From NCBI GenBank assembly GCA_944326265.1, contig CALVDE010000017.1, positions 81,000 to 144,999 of the forward strand: 64,000 bases of DNA. Direction: 5' to 3'. This DNA comes from an uncultured Bacteroidales bacterium (GTDB taxonomy: Bacteria; Bacteroidota; Bacteroidia; Bacteroidales; UBA932). The notes beneath the pieces were generated by a model. The model was not told the DNA's origin. It saw nothing but the letters and a program-made list of their open reading frames with translations, and ran no database searches. This document shows positions 1 through 8,284 of the stretch, piece after piece (positions within the stretch are counted from its first letter, which is position 1; every line of letters starts with the position of its first letter). A program made the position numbers and the translations under genes.

Positions 1-186
1 GTCTCGGATATGGAGCTGTGCCGGATAATTGACACGGATATCATAAATCGGTATGGGCGGAAAAGTTACTGGCATCTGACTGAGGATGAGAAGAAAGAGA
101 CGGCGAAATGGCTTATGGAGAATTTCAATGCCACAGAGGCGCAGGTGTGCAGGTGTCTTGCCCTGCCGTATAAGAAAAAGGGATAA
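1..186 (+). CDS. C-terminal end of a REP-associated tyrosine transposase (RAYT), partial
   Basis: The frame is open from the first base and stops at 184-186, giving the last 61 residues of a protein whose 5' part lies outside the window. The visible part has the small helical C-terminal domain found in Bacteroidetes Y1_Tnp/RAYT proteins, with a pattern like SDMELCRII, LTEDEKKETAKWL and ATEAQVCRCLAL, followed by a basic KKKG end. The HUH catalytic domain is not in view, so the family call is an inference. It is supported by the three REP-like hairpins that start 9 bases after the stop codon, the arrangement expected for a RAYT next to its cognate REPs. The window's complete RAYT, at 62829-63767, has a similar but not identical C-terminal domain. 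Mainly uncertain is whether the missing N-terminus is intact. Confidence 0.55.
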   Translation, partial: VSDMELCRIIDTDIINRYGRKSYWHLTEDEKKETAKWLMENFNATEAQVCRCLALPYKKKG

Positions 187-194
187 GGGGGCTT

Positions 195-447
195 GCCGCA
201 ACGGCAGGGAATTGCGGGTTTTGCTGCCGTTGTGGTAGGGGCACGGAAGAGGGATGCCGCTCAGAAGGGCTGTAGCAGGGGGGACGGGGAAAATGCTGTT
301 CCGCAACGGCACCGAATCGCGGGTTTTGCTGCCGTTGTGGTGAGGGGATGGAAGGGCAGTGCCGCCCAGAGAGCCTGTAGAGAGGGTGAGGCAGAAAAGG
401 TGGTGCCGCAACGGCAGAGAATTGTGGAATTTGCTGCCGTTGTGGTA
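195..447. repeat. Three REP-like hairpins in an approximately 105-base tandem array
   Basis: Copies lie at 195-237, about 299-342 and 405-447. Each has a left arm CCGCAACGGCA(G) and a right arm CTGCCGTTGTGG separated by 15-19 bases, so each can fold into an 11-12 bp stem with one G-T pair. The stretches between the copies are also similar (GGAAG...TGCCGC.CAGA...CTGTAG), giving a period near 105 bases. They lie between a RAYT tail and the 3' end of the convergent lutC, as expected of extragenic REP sequences. With only three copies, a 105-base period and palindromic repeats, this is not a CRISPR array. Confidence 0.75.
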
Positions 448-477
448 GGAGCGGTGGAAAATATGCCCGCAGAAGGG

Positions 478-1074
478 TTACAGGAGGATGACGGAGACGT
501 CGCGGGGACCGTGGGCACCGATGACGAGGGCCTGCTCGATGTCGGCGGTCTTGGAGGGGCCGGCGATGAAGCTGCCGAAGTCGTAGGTGTCGAAGTCTTC
601 CCGGGAGTAGGCCTCGTGCATGGTGCATACGATCTGGGTGCGGTCCAGGAGGATGACCAGGGCCTCTGGGATGAACAGCAGGGCCTTGTGGCGGAATGTC
701 CGGGGGATCCAGACGGCGCCGTTCTCGGCGACTCCGAAGGCTCCGCGGACGATGGCGATGTCGGTGCCGGCCAGGCTGCGGGGGTCTTTCAGTTCGTCGG
801 GGTTGAAGGTGGCGCAGGCAGCGGCTTCGGGCAGGCTGGAGGCTATCCGCTTGGCGTCGGGGTATGTCCGGCGGACAATCGCGGCGACCGCGTCGGAGGC
901 AGCTCGGCCTTCCTCCAGCAGGAAGCAGCGGGCAGCGGCGGCCTTCACGACCCTTTCCCGGAACTCTGCCAGAGGGTCCTCGAATGTCATGGGGGTGAAT
1001 CCCAGCGGCCCTCTTTCCAGGGGTGCGGGGCTATTGGCCCTGAGGGCCTCAAGTATTGTATCCTTGCTTGTCAT
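478..1074 (-). CDS. lutC: Lactate utilisation protein LutC (LUD domain)
   Basis: This 198-residue protein is the LUD-domain subunit of the LutABC complex, which oxidises L-lactate to pyruvate; it belongs to the YkgG/LutC family. The LUD signature is visible as the segment around GTDIAIVRGAFGVAENGAVWI, followed by ALVILLD and a C-terminal IAGPSKTADIEQALVIGAHGP, the family's characteristic ending. The ATG at 1074 was chosen because the protein then starts at MTSKDTILEAL, the normal length for the family; the open frame upstream runs into lutB sequence. It is the last gene of a minus-strand operon (lutA-lutB-lutC), starting 13 bases after the lutB stop. The REP array lies just beyond its 3' end. 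Confidence 0.9.
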   Translation of the reverse strand: MTSKDTILEALRANSPAPLERGPLGFTPMTFEDPLAEFRERVVKAAAARCFLLEEGRAASDAVAAIVRRTYPDAKRIASSLPEAAACATFNPDELKDPRSLAGTDIAIVRGAFGVAENGAVWIPRTFRHKALLFIPEALVILLDRTQIVCTMHEAYSREDFDTYDFGSFIAGPSKTADIEQALVIGAHGPRDVSVILL

Positions 1075-1087
1075 GAGAGTATCCCTG

Positions 1088-2506
1088 TTAAATGTTTGTC
1101 GATGAATCTTCCGGCACTGTTTCTGGACTGCCGGCAGCGGTGGAGGAGAGTTCCTCCTTCCATATTTGTTCAAATGTGCGGGACGTGAACTTCGGCAGCT
1201 CGCGGTCGCGTCCCCAGGCATTGGCCCCGCAGTACAGCAGGCCGCGCGGAGCGATTTTCTCTCCGAGGCGCCCGGCCCTGACGCAGAAATGGAACATGCC
1301 GGGATTGCGGAGGGCGGTGTTGAGCACCTTGACAATGCCTTTCTTGACGGGGTTGGCCAGCCCGAGGGAGTCGAGCTGCTGCCGCCAGAGGTAGATCTGC
1401 TCGCCGAGGTCGATCTTGACGGGGCAGACATTGGAACAGGACATACAGAGGCTGCAGGCGGAGACATTGCCGCTGTAGAGCTTGGGGGAGGCGAGCATAC
1501 CGAGGTTGATGCCGAGCGGGCCGGGGATGAAGTACGAGTAGGAGTAGCCTCCGGAGCGGCGGTAGACCGGGCAGGTGTTCATGCAGGAACCGCAGCGCAG
1601 GCAGCGGAGCATGTTGAGGTGGGCCGGGTTGGCGAGGATGCGGCTGCGGCCGTTGTCCACGATGATGACGTGGATCTCCTGGCCCTCGACCGGACGCTTG
1701 TAGTGGGTGGTGTAGGTGGTGGAATGCTGTCCGGTGGCGGAGCGGGCGAGCAGGCGGGTGTACAGGGCGAGGGCGTCGTAGTCGGGGATGACCTTCTCGA
1801 GGCCCATGATGGCGATGTGGAGCTTGGGGAAGGAGGTGCCCATGTCGGCGTTGCCCTCGTTGGTGCAGACTGTGAATGCGCCCGAGGAGGCCACGGCGAA
1901 GTTGACTCCGGTCATGGCGGCGTCGGCGTGCAGGAATTTCTCCCGCAGATGCTTTCTGGCGGCGTGGGTGAGGTAGGTCGGGTCGCTGTTGCCGTGCTCT
2001 GTGCCCAGTTCGCGCTCGAACAGCTCGCCGACTTCCTCCCGCTTGACGTGTATGGCCGGCAGTACAATGTGGCTGGGTGGGCGGTGCATCAGCTGCATGA
2101 TGCGCTCGCCGAGGTCGCTCTCTACGGCCTCGATGCCGCGCTCTTCGAGATAGGGGGTCAGGCCGCATTCCTCGGAGAGCATGGACTTGCTCTTGATCAG
2201 GTGCCTGGCTCCGTGCTCGCTGAGTATTCTGTAGACTGTCTCGTTGTGTTCCTGAGCGTCCTTGGCCCAGTGTACGTGGATGCCGTTGGCCACGGCATTG
2301 CGCTCGAACATCTCGAGGTAGTAGGCGAGATGGGTGATGGTGTGCATCTTGGTGTGGGCGGCCGCATCACGCAGGGCCTCCCACTCGGGGATTGACCGGG
2401 CCATGCGGTCGCGCTTCTCCCGGACGAACCACAGGGCCCGGTTGTGCCATGCGGTGCGCTCTGAGTCGGCTATGAATGCTTCGGCGGCTTTGGAATGTGT
2501 GCTCAT
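1088..2506 (-). CDS. lutB: Iron-sulfur lactate utilisation protein LutB
   Basis: This 472-residue protein is the iron-sulfur subunit of the LutABC lactate oxidation complex (YkgF/LldF family). An N-terminal LUD-type domain (roughly residues 60-290, with ASSGAFTVCTNEGN near 207-219) is followed by two ferredoxin-like [4Fe-4S] motifs: Cys302, 305, 308 and 312 (CLRCGSCMNTC), and Cys351, 354, 357 and 361 (CSLCMSCSNVC). The C-terminal part carries the usual LutB extension with a W-GRDRELP-like stretch. Length and order of domains are normal. It sits between lutA (15 bases upstream) and lutC (13 bases downstream), so one transcript is likely. Cytoplasmic, possibly associated with the membrane through its electron acceptor. 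Confidence 0.93.
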   Translation of the reverse strand: MSTHSKAAEAFIADSERTAWHNRALWFVREKRDRMARSIPEWEALRDAAAHTKMHTITHLAYYLEMFERNAVANGIHVHWAKDAQEHNETVYRILSEHGARHLIKSKSMLSEECGLTPYLEERGIEAVESDLGERIMQLMHRPPSHIVLPAIHVKREEVGELFERELGTEHGNSDPTYLTHAARKHLREKFLHADAAMTGVNFAVASSGAFTVCTNEGNADMGTSFPKLHIAIMGLEKVIPDYDALALYTRLLARSATGQHSTTYTTHYKRPVEGQEIHVIIVDNGRSRILANPAHLNMLRCLRCGSCMNTCPVYRRSGGYSYSYFIPGPLGINLGMLASPKLYSGNVSACSLCMSCSNVCPVKIDLGEQIYLWRQQLDSLGLANPVKKGIVKVLNTALRNPGMFHFCVRAGRLGEKIAPRGLLYCGANAWGRDRELPKFTSRTFEQIWKEELSSTAAGSPETVPEDSSTNI

Positions 2507-2521
2507 GTCTTGTTCGGAATG

Positions 2522-3262
2522 TTACAGGCCCGAGGCCAGTATCTCTACTATGTGAATGGTCTTTATGGGAAGTTTCTGCCGCTTGATGATGCCCTCCATG
2601 TGCATCAGGCAGGAGGAGTCGGCTCCGGTGATGTATTCGGCGCCGGTGGAAATATGGTCGCGGACCTTGTCGGCACCCATGCAGGCGGAGACGGCCGGCT
2701 CCTCTATGGAGAACATGCCGCCGAAGCCGCAGCATTCGTCCACCCGGGAGGGCTCGAAAACCTCCGCACCGCGCACGAGGGACAGCAGGTCCCTGAGCTT
2801 GGAATAATGCGGGACGTTCAGCTCCGAGGGCGACGCCAGTCCGAGCAGCCGCTGTCCGTGGCAGCTGTTGTGTATGCTGACCTTGTGGGGAAAATACGCC
2901 CGGGGCAGCTCCGAGGGCCGCACCACATCGTGGATGAACTCGCAGATCTCGTAGATGCGGCTGCCGAGGCACTCGTGGGCCTCCCTGTGCAGGATGTCAG
3001 GATAATGCTCCTTGACGAAGGCCACGCAGCTGCCGGAAGGTCCTACCACATAGTCATAGCCGCTGAAAAGCTCCTCCATGCGGCGGGCCAGGGGAGCGGC
3101 GTCCTTCTCGAATCCGCCGTTGGCCATTGGCTGTCCGCAGCAGGTCTGCCCGAGTGGATAGTCCACGTCGAGCCCCAGTGCTTTCAGCAGCTTGTACGAT
3201 GCTACGCCCACCGACGGGTATACGGCGTTGACGAAGCAGGGGATAAAAAGTCCTATTTTCAT
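2522..3262 (-). CDS. lutA: CCG-domain lactate utilisation protein LutA
   Basis: This 246-residue protein is the (Fe-S)-binding LutA/YkgE subunit. It has two CCG domains, as expected: IPCFVN...GQTCCGQPMANGGF near the N-terminus and SCHGQR...ECCGFGGMFS in the second half; these cysteine motifs ligate the iron-sulfur cluster in this family and in heterodisulfide reductase HdrB. Its start codon overlaps the end of the upstream acyltransferase gene by 4 bases (ATGA), which points to translational coupling. It is the first of the three lut genes. The complex passes lactate electrons towards the respiratory chain or another acceptor; the sequence does not show which one. Confidence 0.92.
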   Translation of the reverse strand: MKIGLFIPCFVNAVYPSVGVASYKLLKALGLDVDYPLGQTCCGQPMANGGFEKDAAPLARRMEELFSGYDYVVGPSGSCVAFVKEHYPDILHREAHECLGSRIYEICEFIHDVVRPSELPRAYFPHKVSIHNSCHGQRLLGLASPSELNVPHYSKLRDLLSLVRGAEVFEPSRVDECCGFGGMFSIEEPAVSACMGADKVRDHISTGAEYITGADSSCLMHMEGIIKRQKLPIKTIHIVEILASGL

Positions 3263-4617
3263 TTATTGAGTTTGGAAATACAATCGGAATAATAATGCTT
3301 TAAGTCCTTGATGGCGCGGCGCAGTCCCGGGGCGCAGAGCAGCCGCAGGTCGGAGATGACTAAGCGGAGCAGGCGCCAGGCTTCCTGGGTGAGGACGGTG
3401 GCGGGCACTAAGGCAATGGAGGCGGCTAAGGCCCATTCCCACGGCAGGGTGCAGTAGAGGACTACGGCGTAGATGATCAGCAGCAGGGGCCAGAGCACGA
3501 GGGTGACCACGAAGCGGATGGAGTTGTAGAAGGCGCGGTCCTTCATCTTCGAGAAGAGGAAGGCGGCTATGCCGGTGACCGGGAGGGTCAGTATTCCTGC
3601 GGGAATGGTGTAGGGCAGGGTGACAATGAGCACTATCAGCTGGAAGAGCCGGGACCAGAAGGGATGCTTCTTGACGACGGAGCCGAGGGAGATGCCGCGT
3701 GCCTCCCGCTCGTGGTGGATGTCGGCGGCGAGGCCGAGCAACTCTGCTGCGCGTTCCGGCTCGGAGGCCCTTAGCGCGGCTATCTGCCCGAGGGTCATCT
3801 TGTTGGCGGCGAAACGGGTGGTGAGGGCGTGGCGGCGCTCCTGCGGATGCTCCTTTCTCCAGGCATCCACCTGTTGGTTGATGACGGCGGCGCAGGTGTC
3901 GAGGGTGGCGTCGTAGTATTCGTCGTCGGGGATGTAGAGGATTACCTCCTTCATTCGCTCGGTCAGGTCGTCCTTCATCAGGTTCATCACCTCGGGCTGG
4001 GTAAGGTCGGCGTGCTCCCGTAGGTATTCGCTGACGTTGATGGGGTCGCCTATCTGGACCAGGACGGTGGAGCGGAAGCGGAAGAAGTTGCCGTACTCTA
4101 AGCCGACCGGCACGATGTACAGGGGCAGGCGGCCGTCCATGAGCTCCTCGGCCTCTAAGGCAATGCGGAAGATGCCCTTGGACAGGGGCAGCAGGGAGTG
4201 TTTGGCCTGGTGCCGTCCCTCGGGCAGGATGCAGAAGGGTACCTTGTCCAGGAGGACATCCACGCTCTTGTGGATGATCTCGGTGTTCTTGCGCACCTCG
4301 TCCATGCCGTCGCGGATGCGCATGATGGGCATGATCTTCAGGAAGCGGAGGATCTTGGCAACCTTGGGATTCCTGAAGATGTCGGCCCTGGCCACGAAGA
4401 CCTTCTGCTTGCGGTCCATGGCCAGGATGACCAGCGCGTCCATCAGGGCGTTGGTGTGGTTGGGGGCGTAGATGACGGCCCCGTCGGCGGGGACCTTTTC
4501 CAGCCCCACGTATTTTATCCTGCGGTATGCCATCCGCAGCATGAAGTCCACGTAGTGCCGCAGAAAGGCGTATAGCCCGTCGAAGTCCTGTATTTTCCTG
4601 TTTTCCTTCTTACTCAT
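3259..4617 (-). CDS. Lysophospholipid acyltransferase (PlsC/GPAT-like) with C-terminal membrane segments
   Basis: This 452-residue protein is an acyltransferase of glycerophospholipid synthesis. The acceptor site is NHTNALMD (His54, Asp60), a spacing of five residues, as in the GPT2/Gat1-like branch rather than the HX4D of E. coli PlsC. The second block is LPEGRHQ near residues 131-137. After the catalytic domain come about 120 residues of linker and then several hydrophobic segments (about residues 310-400: LIVLIVTLPYTI, GIAAFLF, FVVTLVLWPLLLIIYAVVLY), so it is likely an integral inner-membrane enzyme. It overlaps lutA by 4 bases although the functions are unrelated. Whether the substrate is glycerol-3-phosphate, lysophosphatidate or another lipid cannot be told. 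Confidence 0.8.
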   Translation of the reverse strand: MSKKENRKIQDFDGLYAFLRHYVDFMLRMAYRRIKYVGLEKVPADGAVIYAPNHTNALMDALVILAMDRKQKVFVARADIFRNPKVAKILRFLKIMPIMRIRDGMDEVRKNTEIIHKSVDVLLDKVPFCILPEGRHQAKHSLLPLSKGIFRIALEAEELMDGRLPLYIVPVGLEYGNFFRFRSTVLVQIGDPINVSEYLREHADLTQPEVMNLMKDDLTERMKEVILYIPDDEYYDATLDTCAAVINQQVDAWRKEHPQERRHALTTRFAANKMTLGQIAALRASEPERAAELLGLAADIHHEREARGISLGSVVKKHPFWSRLFQLIVLIVTLPYTIPAGILTLPVTGIAAFLFSKMKDRAFYNSIRFVVTLVLWPLLLIIYAVVLYCTLPWEWALAASIALVPATVLTQEAWRLLRLVISDLRLLCAPGLRRAIKDLKHYYSDCISKLNK

Positions 4618-4629
4618 TGTCCTTGAAAA

Positions 4630-5604
4630 TTATGCTGCCGCCTTGACATTGTCCTCCGGAAGGGGATGCCTGCGGAAGATGGCTGCCAGCGTGAGTCCCG
4701 CGATGATATGCCAGATGCCCCACCATGCCGTGACAAAGAGCATTCCGCCGTAGTGCCCGTGCCATATCTCCGGAGGGAAGATGGCCGGGTTGAACAGCAG
4801 CACCAGCCCCAGGCCGGAGTTCTGGATGCCCACCTCGATGGTCACTGAGCGGCGGTCTCTCAGCGGCAGACGGGCCGCCATCCCTCCGAAATATCCCGTG
4901 GCGAATGCGGCGGCGTTATGTACCAGTACAATCAGGAAGATGAATATGATATTGTCGATGAACAACTGGAAATTCTGGGAGAATGATGCCACTACCATTA
5001 CTAAGAAGAGGAAGATGGAGAGGGTCTGAGCCGGTTTGGTGATCTTCTTCGTGGCGTTGGGGAAATACCGGGCGAAGAGCATTCCCAGGACGATGGGGAT
5101 GCCTAAGAGCAGCAGTATCTGCCACAGCATCGGCAGGAAAGGAATGACCAGCCGGGGAATGTCGCCGGAGATGCTGATGGCACTGTAGTACAATGTGCCC
5201 CAGACGTAGAAGTTGAGGGGGGTTACCAGCGGGGCGAATGCGGTCGTCACTGCTGTCATGCTCACGGAAAGCTCGACATTGCCCTTCGACAGGGAGGAGA
5301 TGAAGTTGGAGATGTTGCCGCCGGGGCAGGAGGCCACCAGTATCATGCCGAGTGCCACCATCGGAGTTATCCAGGGGGTCAGGGCCAGGCAGATCAGGAA
5401 GGTAACTGCGGGCAGGCCGACCCACTGCAGGAGGATGCCGGTAATGATGGACTTGGGATGGCGGAATACGTTCCTGAAGGTCTCCAGCTTGATGCCCAGG
5501 GCTACCCCGAACATAATAAAGGCCAGCAGGATGTTGACTATCAGCATCCCGTTCTGGCCAAAGTTTATCGATATCGCGTTGAGACTTTCTAACTGTTCTT
5601 TCAT
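4630..5604 (-). CDS. Bile acid:sodium symporter (BASS) family transporter
   Basis: This 324-residue membrane protein has about ten hydrophobic segments and the features of the BASS family: ILVASCPGGNISNFISSLSKGNVELSVSM in the first half (the unwound, Na+-binding crossing region with the conserved CPGGN.SN motif), and VEIGIQNSGLGLVL (the E.G.QN motif) in the second. Homologues import bile acids, organic anions or keto acids such as pyruvate in exchange with sodium; the substrate cannot be read from sequence. It lies 10 bases downstream of pgk and 12 bases upstream of the acyltransferase in a minus-strand gene string, so co-transcription with pgk is possible. Confidence 0.85.
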   Translation of the reverse strand: MKEQLESLNAISINFGQNGMLIVNILLAFIMFGVALGIKLETFRNVFRHPKSIITGILLQWVGLPAVTFLICLALTPWITPMVALGMILVASCPGGNISNFISSLSKGNVELSVSMTAVTTAFAPLVTPLNFYVWGTLYYSAISISGDIPRLVIPFLPMLWQILLLLGIPIVLGMLFARYFPNATKKITKPAQTLSIFLFLVMVVASFSQNFQLFIDNIIFIFLIVLVHNAAAFATGYFGGMAARLPLRDRRSVTIEVGIQNSGLGLVLLFNPAIFPPEIWHGHYGGMLFVTAWWGIWHIIAGLTLAAIFRRHPLPEDNVKAAA

Positions 5605-5614
5605 CGTCTACCCG

Positions 5615-6865
5615 TTATTCGCGGATGGCTTTGATACCCGGAAGTTCTTTTCCCTCCAGGAACTCCAGCATCGCACCTCCGCCGGTGGACACATAGCTCA
5701 CCTTGTCGGCATAGCCCATCTGGGTCACAGCAGCTACGGAGTCTCCGCCGCCCACGAGGGTGAAGGCACCTTTTGCGGTGGCCTCGGCAAGTATCCCGGC
5801 GATGGCGTTGGTGCCGTGTGCGAAATTGGGCATCTCGAATACTCCGGCGGGACCGTTCCAGAGGATGGTCCTGGACTCAAGCAGCACTTTTTTCCATTCT
5901 TCAATGGATTCAGGAGCGGCATCCATGCCCATCCATCCGTCAGGAATGGCGTTTGCCGGGCATATCTGTGTGCGGGCATTGTTGTCGAAAGCGTCTGCTG
6001 CGACTACGGTATCGGAGAAATACAGCCTGACTCCTTTCTCCCTGGCCTTGGCAATGGTATCGAGAGCCAGCTGGAGCTGGTCGTCTTCCACGAGTGATTT
6101 TCCGATAGAGCCTCCCTGCGCCTTCATAAATGTAAACACCATTCCTCCGCATACGATCATATTGTCAGCGAGACCGAGCAGATGCTCTATTACTCCTATC
6201 TTCGATGATACTTTCGCACCTCCGAGGATAACGGTCAGAGGTCTCTGAGGATTGTCCAGTACCTTGTCGATGGCCTTGATCTCGCCCTCCATTACGTAGC
6301 CGAACATCTTGTCGTTCGGGAAATACTTGGCGATGAGGGCTGTGGATGCGTGGGCACGGTGAGCTGTGCCGAATGCGTCGTTGATGTAGCAGTCAGCATA
6401 CGAGGCCAGATGCTCGGTGAATTTCTTCTGGCTTTCTTTTACAGCGGCCTTGGCGGCCTTCTTCTCCTCCTCGGAAGCGTCCTCGGCCAGTCCGCGGGGC
6501 TTGCCCTCCTCCTCGGCGTAGAAACGTAGGTTCTCGAGCAGGAGCACCTCGCCGGGTTTCAGGGCCGCGGCCTGCTCGTCGGCCTTCATGCAGTCGGGAG
6601 CGAACTGCACCTTAGTGCCGAGCAGTTCCTCGATGCGGCCGATGATGTGCCTGAGGGAGAATTTGTCAGCGGGTCCCTTCGGCTTCCCTAGATGGGACAT
6701 TATGATGAGAGCACCTCCGCCTGCCAGTACCTTTTTAAGGGTAGGGATCGCGGCACGGATACGTGTGTCGTCAGTGATGTTGAAATCCGAGTCGAGGGGG
6801 ACGTTGAAATCCACTCTCACAATGGCTTTCTTGCCATTAAAGTCATAAGAGTCTATGTTCTGCAT
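5615..6865 (-). CDS. pgk: Phosphoglycerate kinase
   Basis: This 416-residue glycolytic enzyme transfers phosphate between 1,3-bisphosphoglycerate and ADP. Clear PGK blocks: RVDFNVPLD near residue 17, the substrate-binding SHLGKPKG near 58, [14 protein letters not shown] in the middle, [17 protein letters not shown], and the nucleotide-binding C-terminal GGGDSVAAV and [13 protein letters not shown]. The length is typical. A TAATTTTG -7-like box on the minus strand lies about 20 bases upstream (near 6887-6894). It is probably the first gene of the pgk-transporter-acyltransferase-lutABC string, which would place sugar breakdown and lactate oxidation on neighbouring transcripts; the real extent of the transcript is not visible. 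Confidence 0.97.
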   Translation of the reverse strand: MQNIDSYDFNGKKAIVRVDFNVPLDSDFNITDDTRIRAAIPTLKKVLAGGGALIIMSHLGKPKGPADKFSLRHIIGRIEELLGTKVQFAPDCMKADEQAAALKPGEVLLLENLRFYAEEEGKPRGLAEDASEEEKKAAKAAVKESQKKFTEHLASYADCYINDAFGTAHRAHASTALIAKYFPNDKMFGYVMEGEIKAIDKVLDNPQRPLTVILGGAKVSSKIGVIEHLLGLADNMIVCGGMVFTFMKAQGGSIGKSLVEDDQLQLALDTIAKAREKGVRLYFSDTVVAADAFDNNARTQICPANAIPDGWMGMDAAPESIEEWKKVLLESRTILWNGPAGVFEMPNFAHGTNAIAGILAEATAKGAFTLVGGGDSVAAVTQMGYADKVSYVSTGGGAMLEFLEGKELPGIKAIRE

Positions 6866-6960
6866 AACCGTGTAGTTTATTTGGCTGCAAAATTATAAAA
6901 ATATCCGGAATAATCCTGCATGCAGTTGCCGCGTCAGCCGCATCCGGCTGTGCGTATGGC

Positions 6961-8061
6961 CTACAGCTGTATCCTGAACAGGGTGGTGGAACCGTCGTCG
7001 TTGAATCTTGACCAGTAGAGCACGTTGTCCTTCTCGAACTGCGGGATTATCCTGTATTCGTGTCCTCCGAAACGGAATATGAAACCGGCATCCACACCGT
7101 TGTCGAATTCTTCCTCAGTGTATGTGGTGTGCAGCATTCTTTTCCCCGTCTCAGTGTCGTAGACATCGTGATACCACAAGTTGTTGTCAACGTACAGGAA
7201 CTGTACAAGATAGTATCTGCCGCATATTGCCTCGTACTGTATCTGGAAATATTTTTTGATAGGTTTGTTGCCTGTAACTGCTACATGCATTTCCGCCGGC
7301 ATCTCATGTTTTCCGCAGTCGACTCTCAGGTACGGCGTGAATGAGGAGTCAGTGATCTCGTAATAGGTATACTCTCCGAACGGCTTGTACAGGACCTTCG
7401 AGTTGAACACGTCAATGCCCTCGAACGCGATGATGCCTCTTTTCGAGCACTGGGCGTCGTTCATGAGCGGCATCATCCTGTGTGCGGGGTTGAAGTCCCG
7501 GTCCAGGACGGTTATGCAGTGCTCTCTCTCCGAGTTGGATATCCCGGTGGCGGCGTATAAGTTTTTGCCGAGAGGCGCGATGTCTCCGACAAGGGCTGTC
7601 TCCCCGTTCTTCACCTCGTCCTTGAAGTTTCCATCAGCGTCCAGCCTTATGATCTTGTTCCACGTGTCATAAATTAGTATTTCATCGTTGTACTGGTCGT
7701 ATATGATGCTTGTCAGATTGGTGAACTCGCCCGGTCCCCTTCCGTGAATGTCGTGCGAGTCCAGGACCCGTCCGTCGTGGCTGAGGACCACTATGATGTC
7801 GTCTGCCGTCAAACCGAAGAACCTGTCGTCCGACACTCCGAAGATTCTGATGTCGAACAGCGAGTCCGTCCTGAACGTGACTGTGTCGATTCTCGTGGCG
7901 ATGCTTTCCAATCCCGTCGAGTCCGTCCTGTTCAGGTTCTTCCAGATGCTGACTGTGTTGACATCTTCCTGTCCGCACGATACAAGCATTCCCGCCGTGG
8001 AAATGACAACGGCGGGAATGATATACGATTTCAATTTCAATAGGCTGTTGCGCAGTATCAT
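6961..8061 (-). CDS. 6-bladed beta-propeller lipoprotein (BF3164-like)
   Basis: This 366-residue protein has an N-terminal hydrophobic signal ending in a lipobox (GMLVSCGQ, Cys near residue 29), so it is probably an outer-membrane or periplasmic lipoprotein. The body has propeller-type repeats (DDIIVVLSHDGRVLDS, YNDEILIYDTWNKIIRLDADGN) and the GRGPGEF motif that marks the 6-bladed propeller/BF3164 family of Bacteroidetes. Its function is unknown. A related protein lies at 60483-61568. It is transcribed separately from pgk (95 bases between them) and diverges from the methyltransferase gene at 8285. Confidence 0.7.
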   Translation of the reverse strand: MILRNSLLKLKSYIIPAVVISTAGMLVSCGQEDVNTVSIWKNLNRTDSTGLESIATRIDTVTFRTDSLFDIRIFGVSDDRFFGLTADDIIVVLSHDGRVLDSHDIHGRGPGEFTNLTSIIYDQYNDEILIYDTWNKIIRLDADGNFKDEVKNGETALVGDIAPLGKNLYAATGISNSEREHCITVLDRDFNPAHRMMPLMNDAQCSKRGIIAFEGIDVFNSKVLYKPFGEYTYYEITDSSFTPYLRVDCGKHEMPAEMHVAVTGNKPIKKYFQIQYEAICGRYYLVQFLYVDNNLWYHDVYDTETGKRMLHTTYTEEEFDNGVDAGFIFRFGGHEYRIIPQFEKDNVLYWSRFNDDGSTTLFRIQL

Positions 8062-8247
8062 AGTAGTTTAAATTTATTATAAGTAATTCAATACAAATCT
8101 ATAAAATAGAAACCAAGAATCCCAAAAAAAACATGTAAGTGCCTGCTTTTCTGCTTTTTCGGTTCACTTTCCCCTGCTGTCTGTCGGGACATCGATCCCA
8201 CAGTCATATATAGTTGTCCTATCCGCTTGCCATCTCACATGACGTTC

Positions 8248-8280
8248 TTTGTCGCCGCAAGCAAATAATCGCTATCTTTG
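8248..8280 (+). promoter_or_regulatory. Bacteroidetes-type promoter for the methyltransferase gene
   Basis: TTTG at 8248-8251 and TATCTTTG at 8273-8280 are separated by 21 bases, matching the Bacteroidetes sigma-ABfr consensus (TTTG, 19-21 bases, TAnnTTTG). The -7 box ends 4 bases before the ATG at 8285, so the transcript would have a very short leader or none. The rest of 8062-8247 shows nothing recognisable beyond AT-rich sequence. Confidence 0.65.
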
Positions 8281-8284
8281 GCGC

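Noticed and set aside
195..447. A small CRISPR array
   Set aside because: Only three copies, units are palindromic, the period is about 105 bases and the spacers are themselves similar; no cas genes are near.
193..1188. A 331-residue plus-strand protein across the REP array and lutC
   Set aside because: The frame runs through the repeat hairpins and antisense to lutC; repeated peptides in it come only from the REP copies.
1166..2395. A 409-codon plus-strand open frame opposite lutB
   Set aside because: The translation is low-complexity Gly/Val/Glu-rich, typical of antisense shadow; lutB has intact iron-sulfur motifs on the other strand.
8062..8247. A riboswitch or small RNA upstream of the methyltransferase gene
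   Set aside because: No conserved fold, stem set or terminator pattern could be recognised; only AT-rich sequence and a promoter are visible.
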